NCBI GenBank assembly: GCA_017453605.1
Contig: JAFTEP010000286.1
Location: forward strand, 1-19,031
DNA length: 19,031 nt
DNA from: Clostridia bacterium
Lineage (GTDB): Bacteria; Bacillota; Clostridia; Oscillospirales; SIG627
Direction: 5' to 3'
The position numbers were made by a program, and so were the translations under genes. Below are positions 6,619-13,303 of the stretch, one piece after another; position 1 is the first letter of the stretch, and the number at the start of each line of letters is the position of its first letter. Under the pieces are notes generated by a model. The model worked only from the letters and a program-made list of their open reading frames with translations. It was not told the DNA's origin and searched no databases.

Positions 6619-7746
6619 TCACTCCTCCTGTTTCTCGCCGCATTCACTGCAGAACTTCGCGCCGGGAGCCGTCTTTGCGCCGCACTTCGGGCAGGTCTTT
6701 TCCTCCTGGGAAGCGCCGCATTCGCAGCAGAATTTCGCGCGCTCTTCAAGCTGAGCCCCGCATTTGAAGCAGGTCTTTTTCTTTGAGGGCGCCAGAGACC
6801 TTCCGCAGTCCCAGCAGAATCTCGCTTCCTTTTTGTTCTCCGCGCCGCAGTCGGGACACTTTATTCCCGCGGCCTGCGCCGGGTCCTGAGCGGCAACGGA
6901 TCTTGTCAGGGCGCTGCCCATACCGATGCCCATACCTCCGGCGACGAAAGCGCCGGCGACCCCGCTCTGATTGTTCGCGGCTCCCTCGTAGACGTCGAAA
7001 GACCTCTTCGCGGCGTATCTCGAATCGCCCATGATCTCGAAGGCCGCCTTGTCCTCGAGGATCTTGTTGATCTGCGCGGTGTCCTCGTCCGGGAAATTGA
7101 CGGACTGGATGAAGAAGTTGACGACCCGAAGCCCGTACCTCATAAAGTCTGGAGAGAGTTTGTTGAAAGCCTCTGCTGAGATCTGCTCGAGCTTTGGAGA
7201 GATCTCGAACGCGGAGATCTTCTGATTTATAATGATATCCGAAACGATGGTCTTGACCTTGGTGTTGAGGACGCCCTTGTAGAACTCGAGCACCGCCTGA
7301 TACTTGACGGCGGAATCACCGAGAGAACCGATGAGCTCCCTCAGAAACGAGCTGACGTCGGCGATCTTCACGCCGAACTGTCCGAAGGCGCGGATGTGGA
7401 GCCTGACGAAATACTTGGGGTCGATGAGCTGGATGGGATCGGTCGTTCCCCAGTGCATATCGAGTTTTGTGGTGAGGTTGACGAAATAAACCTCCGCGGG
7501 GAACGGAGTCTGCCCGCCGTACGCGAGATTGACGAGCTTTCCGAGGATCGGGAGGTTCCCGGTCGAAAGGACGTGAGAGCCCGCCGTGAAGACGTCGGCG
7601 ATACTGCCGCGGCTGACGAACACCGCCGCCTGTCCTTCTCCGACGATGAGCACCGATCCGAGTTTGATCTGCTCGGCGGGGAAACGGTAGACGAGCCATT
7701 CACGGCTGTTGAGACCGTCAAACTTTATCCTGTCAAAAAGCGGCAT
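6619..7746 (-). CDS. SPFH-domain protein (YdjI-like) with three C-terminal zinc ribbons
   Basis: The start is taken as ATG 7746, since GAGGTG lies six bases before it; a GTG at 7755 is in frame but has no ribosome site. The 375-residue protein begins MPLFDRIKFDG and has the SPFH/band-7-like core of the YdjI ('virion core protein') family: LGSVLIVGEGQAAVFVSRG, the AEVYFVNL stretch and the FGVKIADVSSFL region. After a Gly/Ala-rich hinge (about 262-285) come three zinc ribbons: C297/C300/C311/C314, C326/C329/C340/C343 and C352/C355/C366/C369. YdjI in Bacillus works with PspA in membrane stress; no PspA homologue is seen here. It is first in an operon with the two membrane proteins downstream and has a consensus promoter. 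No transmembrane helix is evident. Confidence 0.88.
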   Translation of the reverse strand: MPLFDRIKFDGLNSREWLVYRFPAEQIKLGSVLIVGEGQAAVFVSRGSIADVFTAGSHVLSTGNLPILGKLVNLAYGGQTPFPAEVYFVNLTTKLDMHWGTTDPIQLIDPKYFVRLHIRAFGQFGVKIADVSSFLRELIGSLGDSAVKYQAVLEFYKGVLNTKVKTIVSDIIINQKISAFEISPKLEQISAEAFNKLSPDFMRYGLRVVNFFIQSVNFPDEDTAQINKILEDKAAFEIMGDSRYAAKRSFDVYEGAANNQSGVAGAFVAGGMGIGMGSALTRSVAAQDPAQAAGIKCPDCGAENKKEARFCWDCGRSLAPSKKKTCFKCGAQLEERAKFCCECGASQEEKTCPKCGAKTAPGAKFCSECGEKQEE

Positions 7747-7806
7747 CTGTTTCACCTCATAAAAAATATGTCATTCGTTTTTCGGCTTATATTTGTTTTC
7801 GCGGAT

Positions 7807-7835
7807 ATTATATCAACTGCGGCCATTTTTGTCAA
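7807..7835 (-). promoter_or_regulatory. Consensus sigma-A promoter of the SPFH operon
   Basis: On the minus strand TTGACA (7835-7830), a 17-base spacer and TATAAT (7812-7807) match the consensus at all twelve positions. The leader to the ATG at 7746 is about 55 bases. No sigma-factor-specific stress motif was recognised, so constitutive or repressor-controlled expression is likely. Confidence 0.87.
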
Positions 7836-7902
7836 GATTTTCTTTTTCGATCTTCTTTTCGGCAAAGGATAAGAGATACCGTCAAAAGCCGTTGAAATAC
7901 CC

Positions 7903-7973
7903 GCCTCACGGCGTCAAAAAAGCGACTCTCGGAGAACTCGGGCCGTCCGGCTTCTCGGCGTTCGCCGTGAGGC
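7903..7973. repeat. Large interrupted palindrome, possible dispersed repeat or structured RNA
   Basis: Two perfect 11-base arms (7903-7913 and 7963-7973) are separated by 49 bases that can fold again: GAGAA (7932-7936) with TTCTC (7952-7956) and GCC (7942-7944) with GGC (7949-7951). It sits outside both leaders, so it is not an attenuator for either flanking gene. It could be an intergenic repeat element or a small RNA read to the right, ending at the T-run near 8017. I saw no second copy in the window. Confidence 0.6.
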
Positions 7974-8030
7974 CGAAGGGACCCCTGCCGGAAAAATGAT
8001 CCGGAAGAAGTTTTTTTCGCCTTTTCCCTT

Positions 8031-8059
8031 TTGAAAACGCGCTCGGAACGCTGTATAAT
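8031..8059 (+). promoter_or_regulatory. Promoter of the GH29 fucosidase gene
   Basis: TTGAAA (8031-8036), a 17-base spacer and TATAAT (8054-8059) make a strong sigma-A-type promoter. The leader is about 33 bases and ends with AAAAAGGAG before the ATG at 8099. Confidence 0.82.
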
Positions 8060-8098
8060 AATACGACGGCGGACCGCAAACAAAAAGGAGAAAAAACT

Positions 8099-9069
8099 AT
8101 GACAAACAGAGAATGGTTCAGACAGGCAAAATACGGAATGATGATCCACTGGGGCTCTACAGCCTGCTCGGCGGCGAATGGAAGGGAAAGCGCATGAAAG
8201 GGATCGGAGAATGGATCCAGCAGTTTTTCCGCATCCCGATATCTGAATACTCCCTTCTCGCGAGAGCCTTCAATCCCGTGTATTTCGACGCAAACGAATG
8301 GGTATCTCTCGCGAAAGAAGCGGGGATGAACTATATGGTCGTCACCGCCAAGCATCACGACGGCTTCTGCCTTTTCAAGAGCGAGGCGGACAGCTGGAAC
8401 GTCTGCGACGCGACTCCCTTCGGGAGAGACATAATCGGCGAGCTCTCCGCGGCCTGCGCGAAGCAGGGGCTGAAATTCGGGGTCTACTACTCGCAGGAGC
8501 TCGACTGGCACGAGCCTGACGGAGGCGGCTGGGCTGCCGGAAAATCGTGGTTCGGCGAGACCGGGAAAAAGAGCGACGCGTTCTGGGTCAACAACTGGGA
8601 TTTCCCAGACGACTCGAAGAAGGACTACTCGCGCTACTTTGAAAAGAAGATCAAGACCCAGGTGAAGGAACTTCTGACGAACTACGGCGAGATCAGCCTT
8701 ATATGGTTCGACACACCGATAAACATTTCAAAAGAGCAGAGCATGGAGCTCTACGAAATGGTCAAAAAGTATCAGCCGGACTGCCTTGTCAATTCCCGGA
8801 TCGGAAACGGCGTCGGCGATTACGTCTCCACGGGCGACAACGAGATCCCGGAGGGGAGCATGAAAGAAGCGCTCGCCGAATCCCCGGCGACTCTCAACGA
8901 CACCTGGGGCTACAAGAGCTTCGACAACAACTGGAAGAGCCCGGAGCGTGTCCGCGAGATAAGAGAACACCTGAACGCGCGAGGGATAAACTACCTCCTC
9001 AACGTCGGGCCAGATCCGCTCGGAAGGATCCCCGGTCCCGCCGCCGATATACTCATAAAGGCAAAATAA
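8099..9069 (+). pseudogene. GH29 alpha-L-fucosidase, interrupted by a one-base frameshift near the 5' end
   Basis: The expected start is ATG 8099 after AAAAAGGAG. It reads MTNREWFRQAKYGMMIHWG, the classic GH29 opening, then shifts to a frame that stops within about 15 codons. The next frame continues the family sequence (LYSLLGGEWKG...) to 9069. The break is at the GGGG run 8151-8154: five G would restore IHWGLYS, giving about 323 residues. The rest is well conserved: VVTAKHHDGFCLF, KFGVYYSQELDW, LIWFDTP (nucleophile aspartate encoded at 8710-8712), NSRIGNGVGDY and LLNVGPDPLG. It lacks the C-terminal beta-sandwich of longer fucosidases and has no signal peptide. The cause may be a sequencing or assembly error, a true mutation, or less likely a -1 recoding event. 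A strong promoter and clean remaining sequence argue against old decay. Confidence 0.87.
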
Positions 9070-9090
9070 ACTGAATGAATAAAACGAAAA

Positions 9091-9114
9091 GAGGGAGACC
9101 GGACGGTCTCCCTC
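9091..9114. terminator. Bidirectional terminator between fucosidase and ferredoxin
   Basis: GAGGGAGACC (9091-9100) and GGTCTCCCTC (9105-9114) form a perfect 10-bp stem with a 4-base loop. It lies between convergent genes: fucosidase ends at 9069 and ferredoxin ends at 9134. The minus-strand exit is CTTTTCGTTTT; the plus-strand exit is AAAGAGTTTTA, with a second small AAGAGT/ACTCTT hairpin. It most likely serves both genes. Confidence 0.88.
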
Positions 9115-9133
9115 AAAGAGTTTTATACTCTTC

Positions 9134-9307
9134 TTATTTCTCGGGCTTGGGCGCGTCGACGGGGCAAACTCCCGCGCAGGCTCCGCACTCGAGACACTGT
9201 TCCTTGTCGATGACGCACTTGTCGTCCGCAAGGGAGATCGCGCCGACCGGACACTCGTCCACGCAGGCCTGGCAAGCGATGCAGTCGTTGGAAATTACGT
9301 ATGCCAT
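9134..9307 (-). CDS. 2[4Fe-4S] bacterial-type ferredoxin, 57 residues
   Basis: This small gene encodes a clostridial-type ferredoxin, a soluble low-potential electron carrier. Two cluster motifs are seen: C9-x2-C12-x2-C15-x3-C19-P and C38-x2-C41-x2-C44-x3-C48-P. By family rule one cluster uses C9, C12, C15 and C48, the other C38, C41, C44 and C19; C31 is extra. The start MAYVISNDCIACQAC is typical, and AAGGAGG lies nine bases before the ATG. It is a single-gene unit with its own promoter and the shared terminator. Its redox partners are not in the window. Confidence 0.97.
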   Translation of the reverse strand: MAYVISNDCIACQACVDECPVGAISLADDKCVIDKEQCLECGACAGVCPVDAPKPEK

Positions 9308-9368
9308 ATCAAAATACCTCCTTGAGTTCTATTCGACGGTTTAAGGCGTAATCAGCCCGCCTGAATAC

Positions 9369-9397
9369 AGTATATCACAGATTTTGAAAAAAATCAA
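9369..9397 (-). promoter_or_regulatory. Promoter of the ferredoxin gene
   Basis: On the minus strand TTGATT (9397-9392, 4 of 6) and TATACT (9374-9369, 5 of 6) are 17 bases apart. The -35 hexamer overlaps the ricT stop codon (9394-9396), so the ferredoxin can also receive read-through from murA-ricT; no terminator separates them. Confidence 0.68.
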
Positions 9398-10587
9398 TCA
9401 TTATTTTCATCGCCGCCCGCTTCGGCGTTTGAAGCTTCCTCACGGCGCTGTCCGCGCGGCGATCTTCCGAGGACTTTCAGAACTTCTCTCGAATATACGG
9501 AGGGCGCCAGATCCTGCCTGCTGTCGAGGCTGACCTTGCAAAGTCCCCTCAGCACGTCGCAGTCGGTCACCACTCCCCTGCCGTCGGGAGTCATGACTAT
9601 GGTGTCGGGTTTCGGAGTGAGCCTCGCCTCCTCCTCGTAGACGTCGTTCTCGTATCTGAGACAGCACATCAGTCTGCCGCAGGTGCCGGAGATCTTGACG
9701 GAATTAAGAGAAAGGTTCTGCTCTTTTGCCATCTTTATCGAGACCTGCTGGAAATCGTCGAGGAAGGTCTTGCAGCAGAAAGGTCTGCCGCAGACCCCGA
9801 GTCCGCCGATCTGCTTCGCCTCGTCCCTCACTCCGATCTGTCTGAGCTCGATCCTCGTCTTGAAGACGTTCGCGAGGTCCTTGACGAACTCCCTGAAATC
9901 GACCCTGCCGTCGGCGGTGAAATAGAAGACGAGCTTCTGAGCGTCGAAGGTGTATTCGACGTCGACAAGATCCATCTCGAGCTTGTGTTCCGAAAGCTTC
10001 TTGTCCCAGATCTTTCTCGCGTCGGCCTCCATGACCCTGAGCTGGGAGAGCTTTTTGAGGTCCTGCTCGGTCGCAACGCGGAGGATCTTCTTCAGGGGCG
10101 AGGTTATATGAGAGACGCCGACCTGTCTGTCGGTGAAGGCGACCGTTCCGCACTCGATCCCGCGGGCGGTCTCGACGATGACGCTCTGATCCTTGGTGAG
10201 ACTGAGTCCGGCGGGAGAAAAGTAGTAGACCTTGCCCGCCTCCCTGAACCTGACTCCCACGACGGTGACGGTCTTTCCCGGCTGATCTTTGACTTCCGCC
10301 GGGTCGGATCCAGGTTCTGTCCGGTCATTTAAAGGCGCCTCTTCAGCCCGGAAAGATTCGCCGGAGCCTATGCATCTGCCGCAGTTGGGGCAGTCGTTTA
10401 TGCAGCCCTCGGGCACCGAAGAAACAAGAGCCGCCCCGGGCTGTCCGTCCGCGGGAGCTTCGGGAGCCGCCTCTTTCGGGGCTTCCTGTACGGCCGCGTT
10501 ATCCTGCGCCCTGGGCACCACGCCCTTATGGGGCGAGAAATGCCGATGGTGCTTTGAAAATCTTGATTTTTTGTTGTCCAGAGACAT
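9394..10587 (-). CDS. ricT: PSP1-domain protein RicT (YaaT)
   Basis: RicT (YaaT) in Bacillus forms the Ric complex with RicA and RicF, carries iron-sulfur clusters, and assists RNase Y-dependent mRNA processing and development. The 397-residue product has the PSP1 domain from about residue 106 (VTVVGVRFREAGKVYYFSP, then ETARGIECGTV). The cysteine words GLGVCGRPFCCKTFL and TCGRLMCCLRYE, typical of YaaT, follow. Residues 1-100 are an extra Pro/Ala/Glu-rich tail with a further cysteine group C62, C66, C69 and C72 (CINDCPNCGRC). AAGGAG precedes the ATG. It lies 18 bases after murA in the same direction. RicA and RicF are not in view, so the partner set is inferred. Confidence 0.92.
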   Translation of the reverse strand: MSLDNKKSRFSKHHRHFSPHKGVVPRAQDNAAVQEAPKEAAPEAPADGQPGAALVSSVPEGCINDCPNCGRCIGSGESFRAEEAPLNDRTEPGSDPAEVKDQPGKTVTVVGVRFREAGKVYYFSPAGLSLTKDQSVIVETARGIECGTVAFTDRQVGVSHITSPLKKILRVATEQDLKKLSQLRVMEADARKIWDKKLSEHKLEMDLVDVEYTFDAQKLVFYFTADGRVDFREFVKDLANVFKTRIELRQIGVRDEAKQIGGLGVCGRPFCCKTFLDDFQQVSIKMAKEQNLSLNSVKISGTCGRLMCCLRYENDVYEEEARLTPKPDTIVMTPDGRGVVTDCDVLRGLCKVSLDSRQDLAPSVYSREVLKVLGRSPRGQRREEASNAEAGGDENND

Positions 10588-10605
10588 TATCTCTCTCCTT
10601 ATAAA

Positions 10606-11895
10606 TCAGTTGGCTTTATCGAATAAGTTGTCGGGGATCGAGACCATCCTTATGTCCGCGCCGACGCTTTCAAGCTTATGTATGATGTCCTCGTATCCCC
10701 TCTGGATATGATGGACCTCGTCTATCTCCGTCCTGCCCTCCGCGGCGAGTCCGGCGACGATCATCGCGGCGCCCGCTCTGAGATCGAGCGCTCTGACCTG
10801 AGCGGCGTTGAGCGCGCCGACGCCCTCGACGGTGGCGGTCCTTCCCTCGACCTTGATCTTCGCGCCCATGCGCTTGAGCTCCTCGACGTATCTGAAACGG
10901 TTCTCCCAGACGCCCTCGGTGAGCGTGCTCACTCCCTGGGCGAGCGACATAAGAACGCACATCTGCGGGTTCATATCCGTGGGGAAGCCCGGATAGGGCT
11001 GAGTTTTGATGTTCACCCTCGAGAGAGGTCCCGTGGTCGAAACGGTCACGGCCTCGTCGTCCTGCTCTATAGTGGCGCCCATCTCCTCGAGCTTGGCGGT
11101 TATGGAATCGAGGTGCTTGGGAATGACGTTTGAGATCTTCAGGCGTCCGCCGGTCGCGGCGCCGAGGATGAGGAAGGTCCCGGCTTCGATCATATCCGGG
11201 ATGATCGCGTAGGTCACGCCGTGGAGCTGCTTCACGCCCTTTATCTTTATGGTGTCCGTTCCGGCTCCGCTTATATCCGCGCCGCAGGCGTTCAAAAAGT
11301 TCGCGGTATCGACGACGTGGGGTTCGTGAGCGGCGTTCTCGATGACGGTCACACCGTCCGCCTTGACGGCGGCGAGCATCACGTTGATGGTCGCGCCGAC
11401 GCTGACGACGTCCATATAGACCGAGGCTCCCTTGAGCCCGTCCGAAGCCGAAGCGTTGATGACGTCGGGTTCCATCACGACGTCCGCTCCGAGCGCCTCG
11501 AAGCCCTTTATGTGCTGATCTATGGGTCTTGCTCCGAAGTCGCAGCCGCCCGGACAGCCGACCCTCGCCTTTCCGAAGCGCGCCAGGAGCGCGCCGACGA
11601 GGTAATACGACGCTCTCATCTTTCTTGCGAGATCGTCCTCGCCGTAGAGCTCGGAATCCATAACCGTCGAATCTATCTCGACGGTCGTCCTGTTGAGAAA
11701 CTTCACCCTGACTCCCCTGGCTCTGAGGAGCTCCAGAGAGATGTCGACGTCGCTGATGCGGGGCAGGTTCTCTATGACGCACTTGTCCTCGGTCATCACC
11801 GAGGCTAAAACTATGGCAACGGCGGCGTTTTTCATTCCGGAAACGGCGATCTCGCCGGTCAGCGGTTTTCCGCCGTGAATGATGATCTTTTCCAT
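10606..11895 (-). CDS. murA: UDP-N-acetylglucosamine 1-carboxyvinyltransferase
   Basis: MurA adds enolpyruvate from PEP to UDP-GlcNAc, the first committed step of peptidoglycan synthesis. From ATG 11895 the protein is 429 residues and starts MEKIIIHGGKPLTGEI, the normal family opening. K22-N23 (GMKNAA) and the catalytic loop GCPGGCDFGARPIDQHIKG with C118, target of fosfomycin, are present. PGFPTDMNPQ carries the catalytic aspartate. An in-frame ATG at 11955 would add 20 residues including a His run that the family lacks; neither start has a strong ribosome site, but AAAGGA lies about 12 bases before 11895. It is followed closely by ricT. Whether this is the MurA1 or MurA2 (MurZ) copy is not resolved. 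Confidence 0.95.
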   Translation of the reverse strand: MEKIIIHGGKPLTGEIAVSGMKNAAVAIVLASVMTEDKCVIENLPRISDVDISLELLRARGVRVKFLNRTTVEIDSTVMDSELYGEDDLARKMRASYYLVGALLARFGKARVGCPGGCDFGARPIDQHIKGFEALGADVVMEPDVINASASDGLKGASVYMDVVSVGATINVMLAAVKADGVTVIENAAHEPHVVDTANFLNACGADISGAGTDTIKIKGVKQLHGVTYAIIPDMIEAGTFLILGAATGGRLKISNVIPKHLDSITAKLEEMGATIEQDDEAVTVSTTGPLSRVNIKTQPYPGFPTDMNPQMCVLMSLAQGVSTLTEGVWENRFRYVEELKRMGAKIKVEGRTATVEGVGALNAAQVRALDLRAGAAMIVAGLAAEGRTEIDEVHHIQRGYEDIIHKLESVGADIRMVSIPDNLFDKAN

Positions 11896-11985
11896 GCGGA
11901 GAGTGATCCTTTCAGAGTCCGGGGAACTGCCCGGAAAGTGATGATGGTTCTTCATGCCGACTGCATGCTTATGATTATCCGTTTA

Positions 11986-12014
11986 ATTATATCACATCGA
12001 GCGCGTTTTGAAAA
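11986..12014 (-). promoter_or_regulatory. Promoter of murA-ricT
   Basis: On the minus strand TTTTCA (12014-12009, 4 of 6) and TATAAT (11991-11986, 6 of 6) are 17 bases apart. The leader to ATG 11895 is about 84 bases and contains a small stem CCGGG/CCCGG (11919-11934) that may hide or shape the start region. Confidence 0.68.
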
Positions 12015-12039
12015 GACTTTTTGTGAAAAAAACGACAAA

Positions 12040-12090
12040 AACGCTTCCGGACTTCATCCGCGTCATTGAGAGTATATGACGAAAAGCGTT
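12040..12090 (-). terminator. Probable terminator after the ydcF-like gene
   Basis: Nested inverted repeats AACGCTT/AAGCGTT (12040-12046, 12084-12090) and CGTCAT/ATGACG (12061-12066, 12076-12081) lie just after the gene's stop at 12101. Read on the minus strand the outer stem is followed by TTTTGTCGTTTTTTT. The stem has a 14:2 asymmetric interior loop, so it is less ideal than the other terminators here. Confidence 0.6.
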
Positions 12091-12100
12091 CGGCGACACT

Positions 12101-12877
12101 CTATTTCAGTCCGAGAGAGTACGCCGCGATCCCGCAGAATTCTCTGATCCTGTAGCTCAGTTCGACGAAGGGATCGTCGTTGCCGGGCGCGGCGAGGGTG
12201 AAAACTTCAAAGCCGAGCCTGCGCGCGAGAAGCCTTGCGCGGCTCAGGTGAAAGCCGTTGGAGACGACCAGGATCACCGGATCCTCCCCCTCCGTCAGAG
12301 CCTTCGCGTTAAGGAGGTTTTCGCGGGTGTCCGAAGAAGACTCCTCGAGGATGAGCCTTTCGGGATCGACGCCTTTTGATTTCAGGTACTCGGCCATGAC
12401 CGATGCTTCCGTGAACTGTTCGTCCGCGCCCTTTCCTCCGCAGAGGACGATCTTCGGGGATCTGTGTTCCGAAACATATCCGAGGGCGGTGTCGAGTCGT
12501 TTTTTGAGCATATTCGACGGGGCGCTCCCGTTGACCTTCGCGCCGAGGACGACGACATAGTCGGGTTCGCCGTCGGGAACGAAGTTTTTCAGGGAAAGCC
12601 CGGTGATCTGGAGGATGACAAACCACAGCACCGCTCCGGAGCAAAGGAGAAGAAAAACGATCTGAAAGACCGGGATGATCTTTTTCAGAAACGGATTTTT
12701 GCAGCGGTCCCTGAGATAGAGAAGAAAAACGAAGACGCAGGCGGCCCCTAAAAAGACCGCGGGGATCAGCCAGATATAGAATCGCGTGACGCCGAGCATC
12801 AGAAAACAGACGGCGGAGAGCGCTCCGCACACGGCGGCGGGCGCGAGTTTAGGAGATTTTTTAAATATTCGGTCCAT
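12101..12877 (-). CDS. YdcF/SanA-type DUF218 membrane protein
   Basis: The 258-residue protein has three N-terminal transmembrane helices (about 12-31, 35-55 and 66-92). A DUF218 (YdcF/SanA/ElyC) domain follows, with VVVLGAKV (108-115), VLCGGKG (144-150), SSDTREN (181-187) and VVSNGFHLSRA (204-214). Related proteins act in cell-envelope processes (SanA in vancomycin resistance, ElyC in carrier-lipid metabolism), but the biochemical activity of this subgroup is unclear. The domain is expected outside or at the membrane face. GAAAGAGG precedes the ATG. It lies upstream of murA's promoter and is divergent from darA. An envelope role would fit its position beside murA, which is inference. Confidence 0.85.
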   Translation of the reverse strand: MDRIFKKSPKLAPAAVCGALSAVCFLMLGVTRFYIWLIPAVFLGAACVFVFLLYLRDRCKNPFLKKIIPVFQIVFLLLCSGAVLWFVILQITGLSLKNFVPDGEPDYVVVLGAKVNGSAPSNMLKKRLDTALGYVSEHRSPKIVLCGGKGADEQFTEASVMAEYLKSKGVDPERLILEESSSDTRENLLNAKALTEGEDPVILVVSNGFHLSRARLLARRLGFEVFTLAAPGNDDPFVELSYRIREFCGIAAYSLGLK

Positions 12878-12934
12878 TTTTACCTCTTTCGCGGCGGATA
12901 CAGACTCAAAATATGATTTTTAGCGCGGATTTCT

Positions 12935-12963
12935 TTGACAAAACCGGGCGGATATGATATACT
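12935..12963 (+). promoter_or_regulatory. Promoter of darA-holB
   Basis: TTGACA (12935-12940, 6 of 6), a 17-base spacer and TATACT (12958-12963, 5 of 6) precede darA by about 25 bases of leader. A GGGGG-rich ribosome site is just before the ATG at 12995. No promoter as good is seen for the divergent ydcF-like gene. Confidence 0.85.
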
Positions 12964-12994
12964 TTATTAACAGAAAAATTATAGGGGGCTCGGC

Positions 12995-13303
12995 ATGAAG
13001 ATCATTTTCGCGGTCATAAACAACGACGACGCGCCTGTCGTCGCAAATCAGCTCACCAGAGCCGGGATAAACGTCACCAAGATGGCGTCCACCGGCGGCT
13101 TTTTAATGCGCGGGAATTCCACGTTCATCTCCGGCGTAGAGGACGATCAGGTGGACACCGCGATCGGGATCATCAAAAAGTTCAGTCAGCGCAGAGGACA
13201 GATCAGCGCATATCAGCCCTCGGAGGGAAGCGCTCCCGTGGAGGTCAGCGTCGGCGGAGCGACGATCTTCGTGCTCGGCGTCGAACGCTTCGAGAGAGCG
13301 TGA
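12995..13303 (+). CDS. darA: Cyclic di-AMP receptor of the PII-like DarA/PstA family
   Basis: The 102-residue product matches DarA (YaaQ; PstA in Listeria), a trimeric PII-like protein that binds c-di-AMP between subunits. The family words are present: IIFAVINNDDAPVVANQL (3-20), the STGGFLMRGNSTFISGV binding segment (32-48) and GGATIFVLGV near the end (87-96). Its downstream target is not known in any species. It overlaps holB by four bases (GTGA), the same association as in Bacillus, where yaaQ is near holB. It has its own strong promoter. Confidence 0.93.
   Translation: MKIIFAVINNDDAPVVANQLTRAGINVTKMASTGGFLMRGNSTFISGVEDDQVDTAIGIIKKFSQRRGQISAYQPSEGSAPVEVSVGGATIFVLGVERFERA

Larger units (their letters stand above)
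7747..8098. other. Divergent intergenic region with an interrupted palindrome and hairpin
   Basis: No gene is credible here; the reading frames that cross it have no ribosome sites and no family words. It holds the leftward SPFH promoter (7807-7835) and the rightward fucosidase promoter (8031-8059). Between them are an 11-bp perfect inverted repeat, GCCTCACGGCG (7903-7913) with CGCCGTGAGGC (7963-7973), enclosing smaller complementary segments, and a short hairpin CCGGA/TCCGG (7988-8004) followed by seven T (8011-8017). Confidence 0.7.

Noticed and set aside
7747..7755. GTG at 7755 as start of the SPFH gene
   Set aside because: No ribosome site precedes it, and the GAGGTG that includes it is the ribosome site for ATG 7746.
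7793..7999. Possible small proteins in the divergent intergenic region
   Set aside because: Frames cross the palindrome on both strands without ribosome sites or recognisable sequence.
10676..11782. 368-codon Arg-rich open frame on the minus strand inside murA
   Set aside because: It is a frame-shifted reading of murA; the murA frame has all catalytic motifs.
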